Below, one piece after another: positions 1 to 7,029 of a stretch of DNA of 15,425 bases. A model generated the notes under the pieces. The model saw only the letters and a list, made by a program, of their open reading frames with translations, had not been told where the DNA came from and searched no databases. Source of the DNA: Trichodesmium sp. MAG_R04 (GTDB lineage: Bacteria > Cyanobacteriota > Cyanobacteriia > Cyanobacteriales > Microcoleaceae); the NCBI GenBank assembly GCA_023356515.1, contig JAKQYG010000044.1, positions 1 to 15,425 of the forward strand. The letters run 5' to 3'. How positions within the stretch are numbered: position 1 is the stretch's first letter; the number at the start of each line of letters is the position of its first letter. A program made the position numbers and the translations under genes.

Positions 1-297
1 ATCCAAAACATCAGAACTTGTTAAACCCAGGTGAATATATCGTCCGACATCCCCAACATATTCATTAACATTTGTTAAAAAAGCAATCATATCATGGCGG
101 ACTTCTGCCTCAATTTCCAGCACCCGCTTGAGGTCAAAATTAGCCTTGGCCTTAATTTCTGCTACGGCCAATGCAGGTATATAACCAAGTTCTGCCTGAG
201 CTTCACAAACAGCTATTTCCACTTGTAGCCAAGTTTTCAGCTTGGTATTATCAGTCCAAAGTTCACCCATTTTAGGTAAGGTATAACGCTCTATCAC
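1..297 (-). CDS. purB: Adenylosuccinate lyase, N-terminal 99 codons (cut by window edge)
   Basis: Cytosolic purine-synthesis enzyme of the fumarase/aspartase superfamily. It splits fumarate from SAICAR and from adenylosuccinate. The gene reads leftward and leaves the window at base 1, so only residues 1-99 are seen. The start reads IERYTLPKMGELW after the first codon, as in cyanobacterial PurB. It is followed by TWLQVEIAVCEAQAELGY (about 22-39) and the substrate-binding signature HLGLTSSDVLD (89-99) at the cut end. I chose GTG at 297 because it gives the family N-terminus; the next in-frame ATG (residue 10) would remove a conserved stretch. No strong ribosome binding site is visible. The catalytic C-terminal loop lies outside the window. 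The Nudix gene lies upstream in the same direction, 147 bases away. Confidence 0.93.
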   Translation of the reverse strand, partial: MIERYTLPKMGELWTDNTKLKTWLQVEIAVCEAQAELGYIPALAVAEIKAKANFDLKRVLEIEAEVRHDMIAFLTNVNEYVGDVGRYIHLGLTSSDVLD

Positions 298-444
298 ACT
301 CTATCTATAACTAATACAACCGTTACATTTTACTACTGCTCACCAAAGATTGTACCATTTTGAAAAATGATTACTATAAATTTCTCTTGCTTCTTAACTT
401 CTATTCTCTGACTCACTTTTGTAACATTTTTTATCAATCAAAAA

Positions 445-900
445 CTACTCCTTCTTTTTTGTAACAGAACCATGTTTATTCATAAAATCTAAGAGAATTT
501 TTTGATGAAATTCACCAAGCGATCGCTCCATTCCAGCATTCTCAGAATAAGCTTTACCTGCCTTAATTTCTGCTGGAGTTAATAATCCCATATCCCAACC
601 TTCTCCCAAAACTAAATCTTTCAATTCCACAGTTAAAGGAGCATAAAATACATGACGAACAACATTAGTATCAGAAAAAACACCAAACTCCCAAAGCATA
701 TCAGGTGCATAACCTATTTCTTCAACTAATTCTCGTTTTATAGCCACCTGTGGTATTTCTCCTGGTTCTATATGACCCCCAAAAAAAGCCCATTTGCCAG
801 GGTGAACAATATCAGGAATATCATCTCGTAACTGTAGGAGAAATTTCCCTTCTTGGTAAAGAATAGCGATCGCCACATGAGTCAGATCATTGTTGTTCAT
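445..900 (-). CDS. Nudix hydrolase
   Basis: A 151-residue protein with a complete Nudix box: G42-x5-E48-x7-R56-E57-L-V-E60-E61-I-G63-Y64, the metal-binding motif of enzymes that cleave nucleoside diphosphates linked to another group. The substrate cannot be read from the sequence. The N-terminal beta strands (about 6-25) and the WAFFGGHIEPGE segment (38-48) are typical of small MutT/NUDT-type proteins. The start codon overlaps the 3' end of the upstream lipoprotein gene by 14 bases, with a GAGA-type ribosome binding site, so the two are probably translated together. Two HIP1 octamers (519-526 and 866-873) lie inside the gene. The C-terminus (140-151) is lysine-rich and outside the domain. The family call is secure; the exact role is unknown. 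Confidence 0.9.
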   Translation of the reverse strand: MNNNDLTHVAIAILYQEGKFLLQLRDDIPDIVHPGKWAFFGGHIEPGEIPQVAIKRELVEEIGYAPDMLWEFGVFSDTNVVRHVFYAPLTVELKDLVLGEGWDMGLLTPAEIKAGKAYSENAGMERSLGEFHQKILLDFMNKHGSVTKKKE

Positions 901-1357
901 AATTCTCTTCTTCTATTCGTTCTAACTCCTCTATATAAAAATCTCCAACATCCTTATTCCCTAATTGAGGAACCACAATACTTTGATAACGTATTTTTCC
1001 TTTAATTGTTATTTTTGTTCCTATCTTTGGTAATTCTGCTGTAGTAAATATCCAAATACTACCCGTATTATCTACTAACTCATAAGCACCTGTTTCTAAG
1101 AAAGGGGCACGGCTTTCTACAACACCTTTTAAATAGACTTGATTATCAATTTTACCCTTTCTTTGAATTTTCTCAATCCGACTCACATTAAGATTTAATT
1201 TAATAGCTGTTTGTGTAATTTGATTACAACTAATTAGTCCACTCACCAAAAATATAATCAAAATAATTTTGAATTGAGCTAAAAATTGATTTAAGGAAGA
1301 AGAAGTCAGCAGTAAAAAGTCAAACAAAAATTTATGGAATATTTGTATGTAATTCAT
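887..1357 (-). CDS. Putative OB-fold-like lipoprotein, unknown function
   Basis: I do not recognise a named family. From ATG at 1357 the protein has 156 residues. A hydrophobic segment ending in the lipobox LISC (Cys at about 44) predicts a membrane-anchored lipoprotein. The mature part (about 75-150) has alternating strands, with VYLKGVVESR, GAYELVDNTGSIWIF and ITIKGKIRYQ, a pattern typical of small OB-fold domains. The open frame extends to ATG at 1387, adding ten residues. Either start leaves an unusually long stretch (at least 28 residues) before the signal core, so the true start may be a non-ATG codon nearer the lipobox. The stop overlaps the Nudix start by 14 bases, which indicates coupling. 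Localisation and fold are inferred from sequence pattern only. Confidence 0.7.
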   Translation of the reverse strand: MNYIQIFHKFLFDFLLLTSSSLNQFLAQFKIILIIFLVSGLISCNQITQTAIKLNLNVSRIEKIQRKGKIDNQVYLKGVVESRAPFLETGAYELVDNTGSIWIFTTAELPKIGTKITIKGKIRYQSIVVPQLGNKDVGDFYIEELERIEEENYEQQ

Positions 1358-1387
1358 TCCCAAAGCTTTTTCCCTATCTACATACAT

Positions 1388-1879
1388 AATAATTTTTTAA
1401 TTCTGACTACAGCAATTAAAAATTGATGAGAATAATCAATTTATTTAGTAACAGAACTTACCCAGGCGAACCCAAAAACCAGGTTTTCTCCTATAAGCTT
1501 TTGCGCATTTAAACGACCTATTGTTGTATGCCTCCCTTGAAAAAAAACCCTTATAAATTCGGAATTATAAATTCTAACTTCTAGCTTACTAATACCGATT
1601 TTAAATAACTATTAGCTTATGTATATTGTTAAAAATAGGGATTTATTCTAAAAACCGGGTCAGCGTGTATCTAAGTCCTATATTTAAAAAATCACAAAAT
1701 ATACTTTTATATACTCATAATCATACTATTATTATGCTGTTAATAAAATACAGCAGATTCCAAATATGTGAGGTACAAATATTAAAGTTCAGAACTCTGA
1801 GAGTGTGGGCAGGATAACTCCTAGTACCTTAGTGAAATAAAATTTGCTCTTCATATCAAAACTAAAACATAAAATAGCA
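1388..1879. other. Intergenic region between divergent lipoprotein gene and folD
   Basis: About 490 AT-rich bases between divergently read genes, so promoters for both sides should lie here, though I see no convincing -35/-10 pair. It holds one copy of a dispersed repeat (1493-1620). A 63-codon open frame at 1626-1817 has no ribosome binding site and an unconvincing composition, and I do not call it a gene. Confidence 0.6.
1493..1620 (+). repeat. Dispersed repeat, copy A (second copy at 14738-14846)
   Basis: The block shares long stretches with 14738-14846 in the same orientation: GCATTTAAACGAC, TTGTATGCCTC, AGCTTACTAATACC, ATTTTAAAT and TATTAGCTT, in the same order. This copy carries about 20 extra bases in its middle. 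The 3' end, CTAATAC to CTATTAG (1594-1620), can form an imperfect hairpin. It contains no reading frame of note. It looks like a small non-coding mobile or structural repeat in intergenic DNA. Confidence 0.75.
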
Positions 1880-2743
1880 ATGACAAACAAATTAGACGGT
1901 AAAGCACTAGGAAAAAAAATCAAAGCAGAACTCCAACACAAAGTTCGATCTTTACAAATTAAGATAGGCCGTCCTCCTGGTTTAGCAGTATTAATGGTCG
2001 GAGATAACCCAGCCAGTGGAGTTTATGTCCGTAACAAAGAAAAAGCTTGTAGGGAAGTAGGTATTATCTCCTTTGGGAAACATTTTCCCACCCAAACATC
2101 TCAAGCTGAACTAACTCAAGTTATTCAAAAATTAAACCAAGACCCACAAGTAGATGGTATTCTTCTACAGTTACCCCTACCAAAACATTTAGACCCTACT
2201 TCATTACTCTATCAAATTGACCCCAGCAAAGACGTAGATGGACTCCATCCCATGAATCTTGGACAACTACTCCGTGGTGAAAAGGGTTTACGTAGTTGTA
2301 CTCCTGCAGGAGTGATGCGCTTACTACAGGAATATAACATTGAACTACAAGGAAAACAGGCAGTTGTATTAGGGCGAAGTATTTTAGTGGGCAAACCAAT
2401 GGCATTAATGTTACTTGAGGCCCATAGTACAGTAACTATTGCTCATTCCCGGTCTCATAATTTAGAGGCCATTACTAAAAATGCAGATATTCTTATAACT
2501 GCAGTGGGCAGGCCAAAAATAATTACTGCTGAGATGGTCAAGCCAGGAGCAGTGGTAATAGATGTAGGAATTAACCGGGTTATAGATGAAGCAGGCAATA
2601 ATAAGTTAGTGGGAGACGTTCAATTTCACTCTGTGGCACAGGTAGCAGGATATATTACCCCTGTGCCTGGGGGAATAGGCCCAATGACTGTAGCAATGTT
2701 ATTACAAAATACTGTTAAACGTTGGAATAGTTTGGTGGAATAA
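1880..2743 (+). CDS. folD: Bifunctional methylenetetrahydrofolate dehydrogenase / cyclohydrolase FolD
   Basis: Cytosolic one-carbon enzyme that interconverts 5,10-methylene-, methenyl- and 10-formyl-tetrahydrofolate with NADP, supplying formyl groups for purines and initiator tRNA. The 287-residue length is usual. Visible motifs are YVRNK (49-53, with catalytic Tyr49 and Lys53), QLPLP (97-101), KDVDG (117-121), the nucleotide-binding GRSILVGKP (165-173) and PGGIGPMT (263-270). The frame is open from a TTG at 1844, but MTNKLDGKALGKKI from ATG at 1880 matches the family N-terminus, so I start there. No clear ribosome binding site precedes it. It is a single-gene unit; the next rightward gene (crtE) is about 770 bases away. 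Confidence 0.96.
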   Translation: MTNKLDGKALGKKIKAELQHKVRSLQIKIGRPPGLAVLMVGDNPASGVYVRNKEKACREVGIISFGKHFPTQTSQAELTQVIQKLNQDPQVDGILLQLPLPKHLDPTSLLYQIDPSKDVDGLHPMNLGQLLRGEKGLRSCTPAGVMRLLQEYNIELQGKQAVVLGRSILVGKPMALMLLEAHSTVTIAHSRSHNLEAITKNADILITAVGRPKIITAEMVKPGAVVIDVGINRVIDEAGNNKLVGDVQFHSVAQVAGYITPVPGGIGPMTVAMLLQNTVKRWNSLVE

Positions 2744-2887
2744 CTTAACTTCTACCAAATTTATAAATTATTGTTATAAATTGTAGGGATATAATACACA
2801 TCCTTGAAAGTAAAATTTCAACTAATACCGTATCTTCAAGCTAATTTCTTCTACCTTCCATACTACTTTAAATCCTGACTATTCAAT

Positions 2888-3147
2888 CTATGGCTGAAAA
2901 GCTACAGACATATAATAATAGTCAGGGGTCATCCAAATCTTTGTCAAGTCATTTTTGGCCATCATAAAAATATCTTCCTGACTATATTTTCGAGAAATTT
3001 CTGTTTGTATTCGTGTTCCTTTCCTCATTACCCCTAACTTCCATTTTTCAGGTGTGTACGAAATTGCGCAATCTTCTGTAAGCTCCATCCAAGGTACTAA
3101 TTATTTCTGAACTATGGTCAAATTCCGAACAACGCTTCAACTTATCT
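2888..3147 (-). pseudogene. Downstream remnant of a small gene interrupted by an 88-bp element
   Basis: This leftward stretch lies on the far side of the repeat at 3149-3236. If the repeat and one copy of the flanking TTATCT are removed, the small gene starting at 3431 reads on in frame for 31 more codons (KLKRCSEFDH to RNFVHT) and stops at 3048-3050. A second frame, 2888-3088, encodes 66 residues (MELTEDCAISYTPEKWKLGV at its start) without a ribosome binding site and with an in-frame stop just upstream, so it may be a further frameshifted piece. I recognise neither segment. Decayed coding DNA is the best reading, with moderate certainty. Confidence 0.4.
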
Positions 3148-3148
3148 C

Positions 3149-3236
3149 AGGACTTACGCAACGGCACTTATTGTAGTGGCAATGTCTTGAAAAAGACAAA
3201 TTCATGCGCCATATATAGCGGTACTGCGTAAGTCCT
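3149..3236 (+). mobile_element. 88-bp inverted-repeat element (MITE-like), copy 1
   Basis: Best-preserved copy of the family. Perfect 12-bp terminal repeats AGGACTTACGCA (3149-3160) and TGCGTAAGTCCT (3225-3236) enclose three further short inverted repeats: CACT/AGTG, TGTCTT-GAAA-AAGACA (3183-3198) and CGC/GCG. The direct repeat TTATCT flanks it (3142-3147 and 3238-3243), one base outside each terminus, as a target-site duplication would. It has no coding capacity for a transposase, so a partner enzyme elsewhere would have to move it. It lies inside a small leftward gene. Confidence 0.85.
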
Positions 3237-3431
3237 ATTATCTAATGGAATATCTATCTCAAGATATTTATTGATCGCGTTGATCATGTGCCAGTCAACC
3301 TCCTTCATTACTTCGGCATTATAAACATCTTCAATAACTTGAAGCGACTTATGTTCAGAAGGTGCCGTCACATCGCTATGAAAGGTATTCCCCACTCTTA
3401 CCGGGAATTGCTTGGTTTGATGTATCTGCAT
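3168..3431 (-). CDS. Small protein of unknown function, C-terminus supplied by an inserted repeat
   Basis: An 87-residue leftward frame that I do not recognise. ATG at 3431 is favoured over the upstream in-frame start at 3497 because AAAAGGA (3441-3447) sits nine bases before it, a good ribosome binding site. Residues 1-65 are ordinary protein sequence (MQIHQTKQFPVRVGNTFHSD at the start, INKYLEIDIPLDN at the end). No signal peptide or membrane segment is visible. The last 22 residues (RTYAVPLYMAHEFVFF...) are translated from the 88-bp element. Without the element the frame would encode 95 residues. It is divergent from crtE, 81 bases away. The present protein may be non-functional. Confidence 0.5.
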   Translation of the reverse strand: MQIHQTKQFPVRVGNTFHSDVTAPSEHKSLQVIEDVYNAEVMKEVDWHMINAINKYLEIDIPLDNRTYAVPLYMAHEFVFFKTLPLQ

Positions 3432-3512
3432 TATAAAAATTCCTTTTTGCCTTTTCGCTTTTTTCAAACAAAATTTCAAGATTGAAGCCAATAACAATAA
3501 AGTGTATAATCT

Positions 3513-4463
3513 ATGGTGCTAATGCTAAATACTGGCCACCAAATTAATCCCATGGTCCCTCAATTTCAAATAGATACAACTTTTGACCTATCTACCTATT
3601 TAGCAGAGCGAAAAGCTCTAGTTGAAAAAGCTCTTGACAATTCTCTCAATATAGTCTACCCAGAGAAAATCTATGAGGCAATGCGCTATTCTCTATTAGC
3701 AGGTGGCAAGCGTTTACGTCCAATTCTCTGTTTGGCAACCTGTGAATTATCAGGTGGAAATATAGAAATGGCAATGCCTACTGCTTGTGCATTAGAGATG
3801 ATCCATACCATGTCATTGATCCATGATGATTTACCCGCAATGGATAACGATGATTATCGCCGAGGCAAATTAACAAATCATAAGGTTTATGGTGAAGATA
3901 TTGCAATTCTTGCAGGAGATGGTTTATTAAGTTACGCCTTTGAGTTTGTAGCCACTCAAACCCAGAACGTACTACCACAAAAAGTTCTACGAGTCATTGC
4001 TCGTCTGGCAAAAGCCTGCGGAGCAGCAGGGTTAGTTGGAGGCCAAGTAGTGGACTTAGCTTCCGAGGGTATCTCACAGATCTCTGAAAAAACCCTACAT
4101 TTTATCCATACTCATAAAACAGGCACTCTTTTAGAAGCTAGTGTAGTCTGCGGAGGAATAATTGCAGGTGCATCCCAAACTAATTTACAGAGACTTTCCC
4201 GCTATGCTCAAAATATCGGTTTAGCTTTTCAAATAATTGATGATATTCTCGATATTACTGCCACTACAGAAGAGTTAGGGAAAACTGCTGGAAAGGATCT
4301 TGCAGCTCAAAAAGCAACTTACCCAGTAATTTGGGGATTAGAAAAATCTAGGAGTCAAGCTCAAACACTGGTTGATAATGCCAAGGCCGAGTTAGAAGTT
4401 TTTGGAGAAAAGGTAATGCCACTAATAGCCTTAGCAGATTTTATTATCAGCCGCAGTAACTAG
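3513..4463 (+). CDS. crtE: Geranylgeranyl diphosphate synthase
   Basis: Class I trans-prenyltransferase that adds isopentenyl diphosphate to allylic diphosphates, giving the C20 precursor of carotenoids, the phytyl chain of chlorophyll, tocopherol and quinones. In 316 residues it shows GGKRLRP (64-70), the first aspartate-rich motif DDLPAMD (105-111), HKTG (201-204) and the second motif IIDDILD (241-247), all intact. The body is very close to cyanobacterial CrtE as I remember it. ATG at 3513 is used; ATGs at 3522 and 3552 are also in frame, none has a clear ribosome binding site, and the first 20 residues are variable in the family. The PAP2-type gene follows 9 bases after the stop, indicating an operon. 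Geranyl- or farnesyl-specific activity cannot be excluded by sequence alone. Confidence 0.95.
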   Translation: MVLMLNTGHQINPMVPQFQIDTTFDLSTYLAERKALVEKALDNSLNIVYPEKIYEAMRYSLLAGGKRLRPILCLATCELSGGNIEMAMPTACALEMIHTMSLIHDDLPAMDNDDYRRGKLTNHKVYGEDIAILAGDGLLSYAFEFVATQTQNVLPQKVLRVIARLAKACGAAGLVGGQVVDLASEGISQISEKTLHFIHTHKTGTLLEASVVCGGIIAGASQTNLQRLSRYAQNIGLAFQIIDDILDITATTEELGKTAGKDLAAQKATYPVIWGLEKSRSQAQTLVDNAKAELEVFGEKVMPLIALADFIISRSN

Positions 4464-4472
4464 GGGAGTAAT

Positions 4473-4928
4473 ATGGAAAATATTGCTGAAATAATGGACA
4501 ACCATGTTCTATGGGTTGCTCTCATAGCTTGTTTTATGGCTCAATTTTTGAAGATAGTGGTAGAGTTAGTTAAAAGTCACCAGATTAATCTACAAGTTTT
4601 ATTCACAAGCGGGGGAATGCCTAGTGCCCATTCTGCCTTTGTGGCAGCATTGGCAGTAGGAGTAGGTCAGACAACAGGCTGGGCTACTCCAGAGTTTGCC
4701 CTTGCTTTAGTATTTGCAATTATAGTAATGTATGATGCAGCAGGAGTTCGGCAAGCAGCAGGTTTACAAGCACGAATTCTTAATCAAATTATGGATGAGT
4801 TTTTTCAAAAAGATCATCACTTGAATCAAGATCGTCTCAAAGAGTTACTAGGTCATACTCCTATACAGGTAATCGTAGGTTTTTTTCTAGGAGTGGCTGT
4901 ATCTTGGGTTGCCAGTTTCAGTTATTAA
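4473..4928 (+). CDS. Divergent PAP2 family membrane protein (DUF212)
   Basis: A 151-residue integral membrane protein of the family annotated as acid phosphatase/vanadium-dependent haloperoxidase-related. Visible family motifs are SGGMPSAHSA (46-55), MYDAAGVRQAAGLQA (86-100) and ELLGHTPIQV (124-133). Hydrophobic segments lie at about 12-32, 52-66, 76-90 and 131-148. The PSAH and histidine motifs resemble parts of the PAP2 phosphatase site, but the biochemical activity of this family is not established to my knowledge. Its ribosome binding site, GGGGAG (4463-4468), overlaps the crtE stop codon, so the pair is co-transcribed and probably coupled. The linkage makes a prenyl diphosphate phosphatase role attractive; that is inference. 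Confidence 0.9.
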   Translation: MENIAEIMDNHVLWVALIACFMAQFLKIVVELVKSHQINLQVLFTSGGMPSAHSAFVAALAVGVGQTTGWATPEFALALVFAIIVMYDAAGVRQAAGLQARILNQIMDEFFQKDHHLNQDRLKELLGHTPIQVIVGFFLGVAVSWVASFSY

Positions 4929-4931
4929 GTG

Positions 4932-4964
4932 TTTGTACCAGTTTTAGAGTTTTGGAGGTACAAA
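4932..4964. terminator. Possible bidirectional hairpin between convergent genes
   Basis: TTTGTACC (4932-4939) and GGTACAAA (4957-4964) form an 8-bp perfect stem with a 17-base loop, four bases after the PAP2 gene stop and between two convergent units. There is no T-run after it in either direction, so it is not a textbook intrinsic terminator. Its position suggests a transcript end or stability element. Confidence 0.35.
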
Positions 4965-5006
4965 GTATTAATAGTCTCAAACCATGCTTCACTATTCTCA
5001 AAAGTT

Positions 5007-5678
5007 CTATAATTTAACTCTAGGACTAATTATCGTTACCTTACTACTATCTACAACAAAAGTTAAAAATCCACGATCGCTTAAATTCAACATACTATTT
5101 GTCGCAGCTCGACTTTCTTTTGTATAAGTTACTAATAAAAAAGGTTTTTGTCCATAAGCAGCTAAACCTAAATTACGCCCTAAAATTTTTTGTAACTGTA
5201 AAGCTATTTCCGGTTGATTATTATAATCAACTAAAACAACATAACCATCACCTAAAGGTTGAGGGTTAAAGCCTATGTCTGGAGGTACTGGCAAACATTG
5301 CTTGAGTGATATTGTCTCTTCTATTGGTTTAACTACATAAGCATTCAATCCTACAATATCTCGAATATAGCGTGCCCAATCACTGGCTACATCCTTGTCA
5401 TCAAAGCCCCGGATGCTACTAACAATCTGGTCAATGTAACGACATATATTTATTTTAATATCTCCTGGTAAACTTCGGCGAAGAACATCTTGATTTGCAG
5501 GTGTCTCTGTAAGTATTACCAATAAGTATTCATTACTAGCAGGGGATTGGCAATCCTCAATTGCGATAGCATATTTGTTGTTAATTGTCAAAAATGACAA
5601 GAATAAAAAAGTTGAAGCTATTAAAGTTTTGAGCCTGCTTAACCAAGGTTTATTTAGTTGCAGTTGAGTATTTGTCAT
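5007..5678 (-). CDS. Secreted/periplasmic protein of unknown function, possibly SPOR-like
   Basis: A 223-residue protein I cannot name. Residues 14-39 form a signal peptide (basic start, hydrophobic core IASTFLFLSFL, AIA before I40), so it is exported; alternatively it stays anchored. The mature part has three cysteines (43, 79, 128). Two similar halves can be read. Residues 50-118 start YLLVILTETP and end in GLNAYVVKP; residues 145-215 start GYVVLVDYNNQPEIALQLQK and pass through LGLAAYGQKPFLLV. The strand-helix-strand pattern, with a glycine-aromatic turn, recalls SPOR-type domains, but I see no diagnostic motif. Its start is only 20 bases from a decayed insertion-sequence end (5698-5743). 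No ribosome binding site is visible. Confidence 0.75.
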   Translation of the reverse strand: MTNTQLQLNKPWLSRLKTLIASTFLFLSFLTINNKYAIAIEDCQSPASNEYLLVILTETPANQDVLRRSLPGDIKINICRYIDQIVSSIRGFDDKDVASDWARYIRDIVGLNAYVVKPIEETISLKQCLPVPPDIGFNPQPLGDGYVVLVDYNNQPEIALQLQKILGRNLGLAAYGQKPFLLVTYTKESRAATNSMLNLSDRGFLTFVVDSSKVTIISPRVKL

Positions 5679-5697
5679 TGCGAAAGATAATGGTTAA

Positions 5698-5743
5698 TAT
5701 TGACATCCTCCCTAGCCTCCATCCCAGGAATTAAGAGGGGGCC
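5698..5743. mobile_element. Possible remnant of an IS200/IS605-type end
   Basis: The sequence ATTGACATCCTCCC, followed about 25 bases later by AAGAGGGGG, resembles the conserved terminal region of cyanobacterial IS200/IS605 elements, where TTGACATCCTCCCC begins an end hairpin. The hairpin is degenerate here and no tnpA or tnpB sequence is nearby. The match is from memory, so it is tentative. Confidence 0.3.
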
Positions 5744-5799
5744 TCTACTTCTGAGAAATACTTTTTCACCCAACCCTAAATATTTTGCCCATTTTCTAA

Positions 5800-6141
5800 T
5801 TAAGAATCTTGGTTAGAAGTTGGTGCCAGAGAAGCTAAAGGTTGAGGAATATTGTCCGAAGGTGCTTGAAATTCTCCTGTTACTACAAACTCTAAGCGTA
5901 ACTTCAACCAAGTAATAAATTTAGGATTAGTAGAAATAATTGCTGTTGTAGGTTGAGGACATTTAATTTTTATGTTGGCGAGTTCAGGAGCTTCTAAAAA
6001 AGCAGGTTGAATAACTAACCAAAAATCAATTTCTTTTTCCCTCTCGTGATAATATCTTTTACGTTCCCTGAGTACTTCTTCCAAGGGTTCTTCCTCAAGT
6101 AAAAATTTTTTACTAGCTAAGACATAATAATAAGTTTGCAT
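5800..6141 (-). CDS. ycf54: Ycf54 family protein (Mg-protoporphyrin IX monomethyl ester cyclase factor)
   Basis: Ycf54 (DUF2488) is needed for full activity and assembly of the oxidative cyclase that builds ring E of chlorophyll, acting with AcsF/CycI. Found in oxygenic phototrophs. Family sequence is clear: MQTYYYVLASKKFLLEEEPL at the start, ERKRYYHEREKEIDFWLV, QPAFLEAPELANIKIKCPQP, and STNPKFITWLKLRLEFVVTG. ATG at 6141 gives 113 residues and the usual start just before TYYY; the longer frame from 6168 would add nine atypical residues. The last 20 residues (APSDNIPQPL...) are a variable tail. It follows pdxJ by 33 bases on the same strand, a pairing I recall from other cyanobacteria (slr1779-slr1780 in Synechocystis), so co-transcription is likely. 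Confidence 0.93.
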   Translation of the reverse strand: MQTYYYVLASKKFLLEEEPLEEVLRERKRYYHEREKEIDFWLVIQPAFLEAPELANIKIKCPQPTTAIISTNPKFITWLKLRLEFVVTGEFQAPSDNIPQPLASLAPTSNQDS

Positions 6142-6174
6142 TTCCATCAATAAATTAGAAATTGACATGAATAA

Positions 6175-6897
6175 TTATAATTTGCCATTCATAGCAAGCT
6201 TTATTTCACGGACAGCTCGCTCCATGCCCACAAGTACTGCCCTAGAAATAATTGTATGGCCAATATTAAGTTCTTCCATACCTTCTAGACAAGCAACTGG
6301 ATAAACATTCAAATAAGTCAGGCCATGTCCAGCATTGATCCGGAGACCATGATCAATTGCTATCTTGCATCCATCTGCCAAAACAGTAAGTTCTTTGTAG
6401 CGTGTAACCTCATCCTCAGCTCTAGCATAAGCTCCTGTATGAAGTTCAATGAACTGGGCATGAATTTGTGCAGAAGCCTGTATCTGGGCTTTTTCAGCAT
6501 CAATAAACATACTTACGGGAATACCCGCACCCTGCAACTTGGCTACAACTTCCCCCATTTGGGGCAAATTTCCAACCACATCCAAACCGCCTTCGGTAGT
6601 TACTTCTTCCCGGCGTTCTGGTACAAGAGTGATATAGTCTGGTTGAATTTCCAGAGCGATCGCCAACATTTCATCAGTAGGGGCCATTTCGAGATTCAAA
6701 TGAGTCCGCACCGTTTGTCGGAGAATACAAACATCTCGCTCTTGAATATGGCGACGGTCCTCGCGCAGATGTACAGTAACACCATCAGCACCAGCTAGTT
6801 CAGCTAAAACTGCTGCTGCTACTGGGTCAGGTTCCACAGTTTGTCGCGCTTGTCTAATCGTGGCAACGTGATCTATGTTGACACCGAGAGTGGGCAA
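6175..6897 (-). CDS. pdxJ: Pyridoxine 5'-phosphate synthase PdxJ
   Basis: Cytosolic TIM-barrel enzyme of the DXP-dependent vitamin B6 pathway. It condenses 3-amino-2-oxopropyl phosphate with 1-deoxyxylulose 5-phosphate to pyridoxine 5'-phosphate. The 240-residue length is normal. It starts MPTLGVNIDHVATIRQAR, as the family does. Key residues are present: Asp9/His10, His43 and Arg45 in HLREDRRHI, Glu70 in LNLEMAPT, His191 in NAGHGL and His214 in NIGHTI. A HIP1 octamer lies at 6656-6663. It is the first gene of the pdxJ-ycf54 unit. Upstream lies a spacer of about 950 bases, where its promoter should be; I saw no clear -35/-10 pair. Confidence 0.96.
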   Translation of the reverse strand: MPTLGVNIDHVATIRQARQTVEPDPVAAAVLAELAGADGVTVHLREDRRHIQERDVCILRQTVRTHLNLEMAPTDEMLAIALEIQPDYITLVPERREEVTTEGGLDVVGNLPQMGEVVAKLQGAGIPVSMFIDAEKAQIQASAQIHAQFIELHTGAYARAEDEVTRYKELTVLADGCKIAIDHGLRINAGHGLTYLNVYPVACLEGMEELNIGHTIISRAVLVGMERAVREIKLAMNGKL

Positions 6898-7029
6898 TTT
6901 TTTCTTCTCCTGATTAATTTAAGCAACGAAAGCAGATATCACCTATTATATATGGAAGTTGCATCCAATATCTCTATTCCCTACTCCCGAAAAAAATTAG
7001 CTTACTGTAGTATATATACCCCATTATAC

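Noticed and set aside
1626..1817. A 63-codon rightward open frame upstream of folD
   Set aside because: No ribosome binding site, Tyr/Ile/Lys-rich composition expected of translated AT-rich spacer DNA, and no recognisable motif.
6325..6798. A 157-codon open frame antisense to pdxJ
   Set aside because: It lies wholly within a well-supported gene and is a shadow frame with no independent evidence.
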